Source of the DNA: Acidobacteriota bacterium
Lineage (GTDB): Bacteria; Acidobacteriota; Holophagae; Thermotomaculales; Thermotomaculaceae
DNA: 6,930 nt
Reading direction: 5' to 3'
Assembly: GCA_027067895.1 (NCBI GenBank)
Contig: JAMOUY010000304.1
Coordinates: 1-6,930, forward strand
Positions 5,848-6,930 of the stretch are shown here, in pieces; the first letter of the stretch is position 1; each line of letters opens with the position of its first letter. Below the pieces are notes generated by a model that saw nothing but the letters and a program-made list of their open reading frames with translations, was not told where the DNA came from and made no database searches. Position numbers and translations under genes: made by a program.

Positions 5848-6930
5848 AATTTTATTTTTACCTCAGCCTGTCCCTTTTCTTGCGTTTTTTCAATAAAAAT
5901 TCTATCAGTCAGGTTATCCAAAGTCAATTTATCGCCTTTTAAAGTACTTCCGTCGGTGCCCTTAACTGTTGCGAAAAAGAGGTAAGAATACCTGCCGGAA
6001 AAATTAACAAGCATAACCCTTGCAAAACCGGTGTATTTTCCTTCCATCTCAAAATTGCAGTTGAAAAGCACCGCATATCGTTTGAAAACAATGGCGCTTT
6101 TCGGAAATGCCTTGAAATTACCGCCGAAAATCTTTATTTTTCCGTAAAGTTCCATTTTGTTTCCGTTGTCTTTAACCGTTATTGTGTCGGAAAAAACAGT
6201 TGTTGTAGTTCCCCTTTTCATCTCTCTGCTAACAAAAGCACTGCCTTTTATCTTAACCGTTTTATCGGGGAAAAACTCAATTGTTTCTCCTTTAAGTTTA
6301 TCGTTACTATTATCCAACGAATTTATTTCTCCGTTTTTTACAACTTTTTTTTCTTTGCCAATATAAGCCGATGAGGCTTTAAAAGAATATGATTGGAAAA
6401 TTCCGAAAACCTTGTCAGGAAAAACGGCAACGGAATTTTCTTTTAACTCGCAGTAAGAAGAAACAAGCAGTGTGTCTTTGTCTCTGTAAAGCGGGGAAAA
6501 AATCTTTAAAACTTTGTCCTTTAACTCATATTTTTTCCCGGTTATTGTTCTTTTGGGAAACAGAGAAACCAAATATGGATTTAATCCTTTTAAAAGCAAG
6601 GTTGCATTTTCATAAGAATTGTTTATGCCGCTTAAAATAAATCCGTTTACTTCCGATTTTAGATAACCTGCATTAAAACCCTTTGAATTGAAAGTTAGAT
6701 TAAAGCCCTCTCCTTTTAAGTTTGAAGTTTTGAAGAAAAACCGCGCCGGTATTTTTAAAGCGTAATTTTCCTCTTCTTCCCTAATTATTTCTCCTTCGGA
6801 AAAATAAATTTTTGCTTCCCGTTTTCCCGCAAGGCAATTTCCCCTTAAAAGAATTTTTTGTTTTTGTTCAAGATAAACCGCTATGTCGCTTTTGATTTTT
6901 ATCTCGTTTGTAATGATAGAGGTATCTTTG
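5844..6930 (-). CDS. Large LptC/LptA (OstA-like) periplasmic LPS-transport protein, C-terminal 361 residues, cut by right edge
   Basis: The frame stays open from the stop at 5844 to the window edge, so the true start is beyond 6930. A TTG at 6599 lies inside the frame and has no reason to be the start. The visible 361 residues are rich in short beta strands separated by turns and contain no membrane segment. From the edge, about 1-100 resembles an LptC-type segment (SNLKGEGFNLTF near 69-80, then GYLKSEVNGFI). From about 180 to the end, strand pairs recur roughly every 30 residues (KKVVKNG, KTVKIKG, KMELYGK, YAVLFN, YLFFATVKG, RIFIEK). The end (STLKGDKLTLDNLTDRIFIEK) is close to the closing LptA jelly-roll pattern. 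Location just upstream of lptB is where lptC and lptA normally lie. E. coli LptC and LptA are each under 200 residues, so this is oversized and may be a fusion of the two. Sequence similarity is weak, so the role rests partly on context. Confidence 0.7.
   Translation of the reverse strand, partial: KDTSIITNEIKIKSDIAVYLEQKQKILLRGNCLAGKREAKIYFSEGEIIREEEENYALKIPARFFFKTSNLKGEGFNLTFNSKGFNAGYLKSEVNGFILSGINNSYENATLLLKGLNPYLVSLFPKRTITGKKYELKDKVLKIFSPLYRDKDTLLVSSYCELKENSVAVFPDKVFGIFQSYSFKASSAYIGKEKKVVKNGEINSLDNSNDKLKGETIEFFPDKTVKIKGSAFVSREMKRGTTTTVFSDTITVKDNGNKMELYGKIKIFGGNFKAFPKSAIVFKRYAVLFNCNFEMEGKYTGFARVMLVNFSGRYSYLFFATVKGTDGSTLKGDKLTLDNLTDRIFIEKTQEKGQAEVKIKL

Noticed and set aside
1..6930. CRISPR arrays, tRNA or rRNA genes, insertion sequences, riboswitches and intrinsic terminators
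   Set aside because: Coding sequence fills the window with gaps of 17 bases or less. I found no regularly spaced repeats, no inverted-repeat ends and no stem followed by a T-run on the coding strand.

Overview
The window is one uninterrupted run of nine genes, all on the minus strand, so transcription reads from position 6930 down to 1. Base composition is AT-rich by eye (not computed), with many lysine AAA codons. The combination of LPS-export genes, rpoN, a long hibernation factor and an HPr kinase with a serine-46-type HPr points to a diderm (Gram-negative) bacterium. This gene order is familiar from delta-proteobacterial lineages (for example Geobacter) and related low-GC diderms such as Deferribacterota. 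The exact lineage cannot be settled from the sequence.

Layout in transcription order: (1) 6930-5844, the C-terminal 361 residues of a large LptC/LptA-like periplasmic protein, running off the right edge; (2) lptB, the cytoplasmic ATPase of LPS export; (3) rpoN, sigma-54; (4) hpf, long-form ribosome hibernation factor; (5) ptsN, EIIA-Ntr; (6) hprK, HPr kinase/phosphorylase; (7) a mannose-family EIIA; (8) HPr; (9) ptsI, Enzyme I, whose first 319 residues are present before the left edge. Adjacent genes overlap by 1 to 11 bases or are separated by at most 17, so no intergenic space can hold an ordinary promoter or terminator. The main promoter must lie beyond position 6930 or inside a gene.

The genes form two functional blocks. 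The first moves lipopolysaccharide across the envelope: LptB powers extraction and the Lpt jelly-roll protein bridges the periplasm. The second is a regulatory phosphorelay: Enzyme I takes phosphate from PEP and passes it to His15 of HPr, which passes it to the EIIA proteins, while HprK modifies Ser46 of HPr. No EIIB or EIIC permease is present, so the EIIA proteins here look like regulators. Sigma-54 and the ribosome-hibernation factor sit between the blocks.

All phosphoacceptor and nucleotide-binding residues that can be checked are intact. I see no new mobile, defence or RNA system. The most unusual item is the oversized, apparently fused Lpt periplasmic protein. Smaller points are the missing rapZ, a likely mis-start for hprK, and overlapping coding/ribosome-binding sequence at the rpoN-hpf junction.
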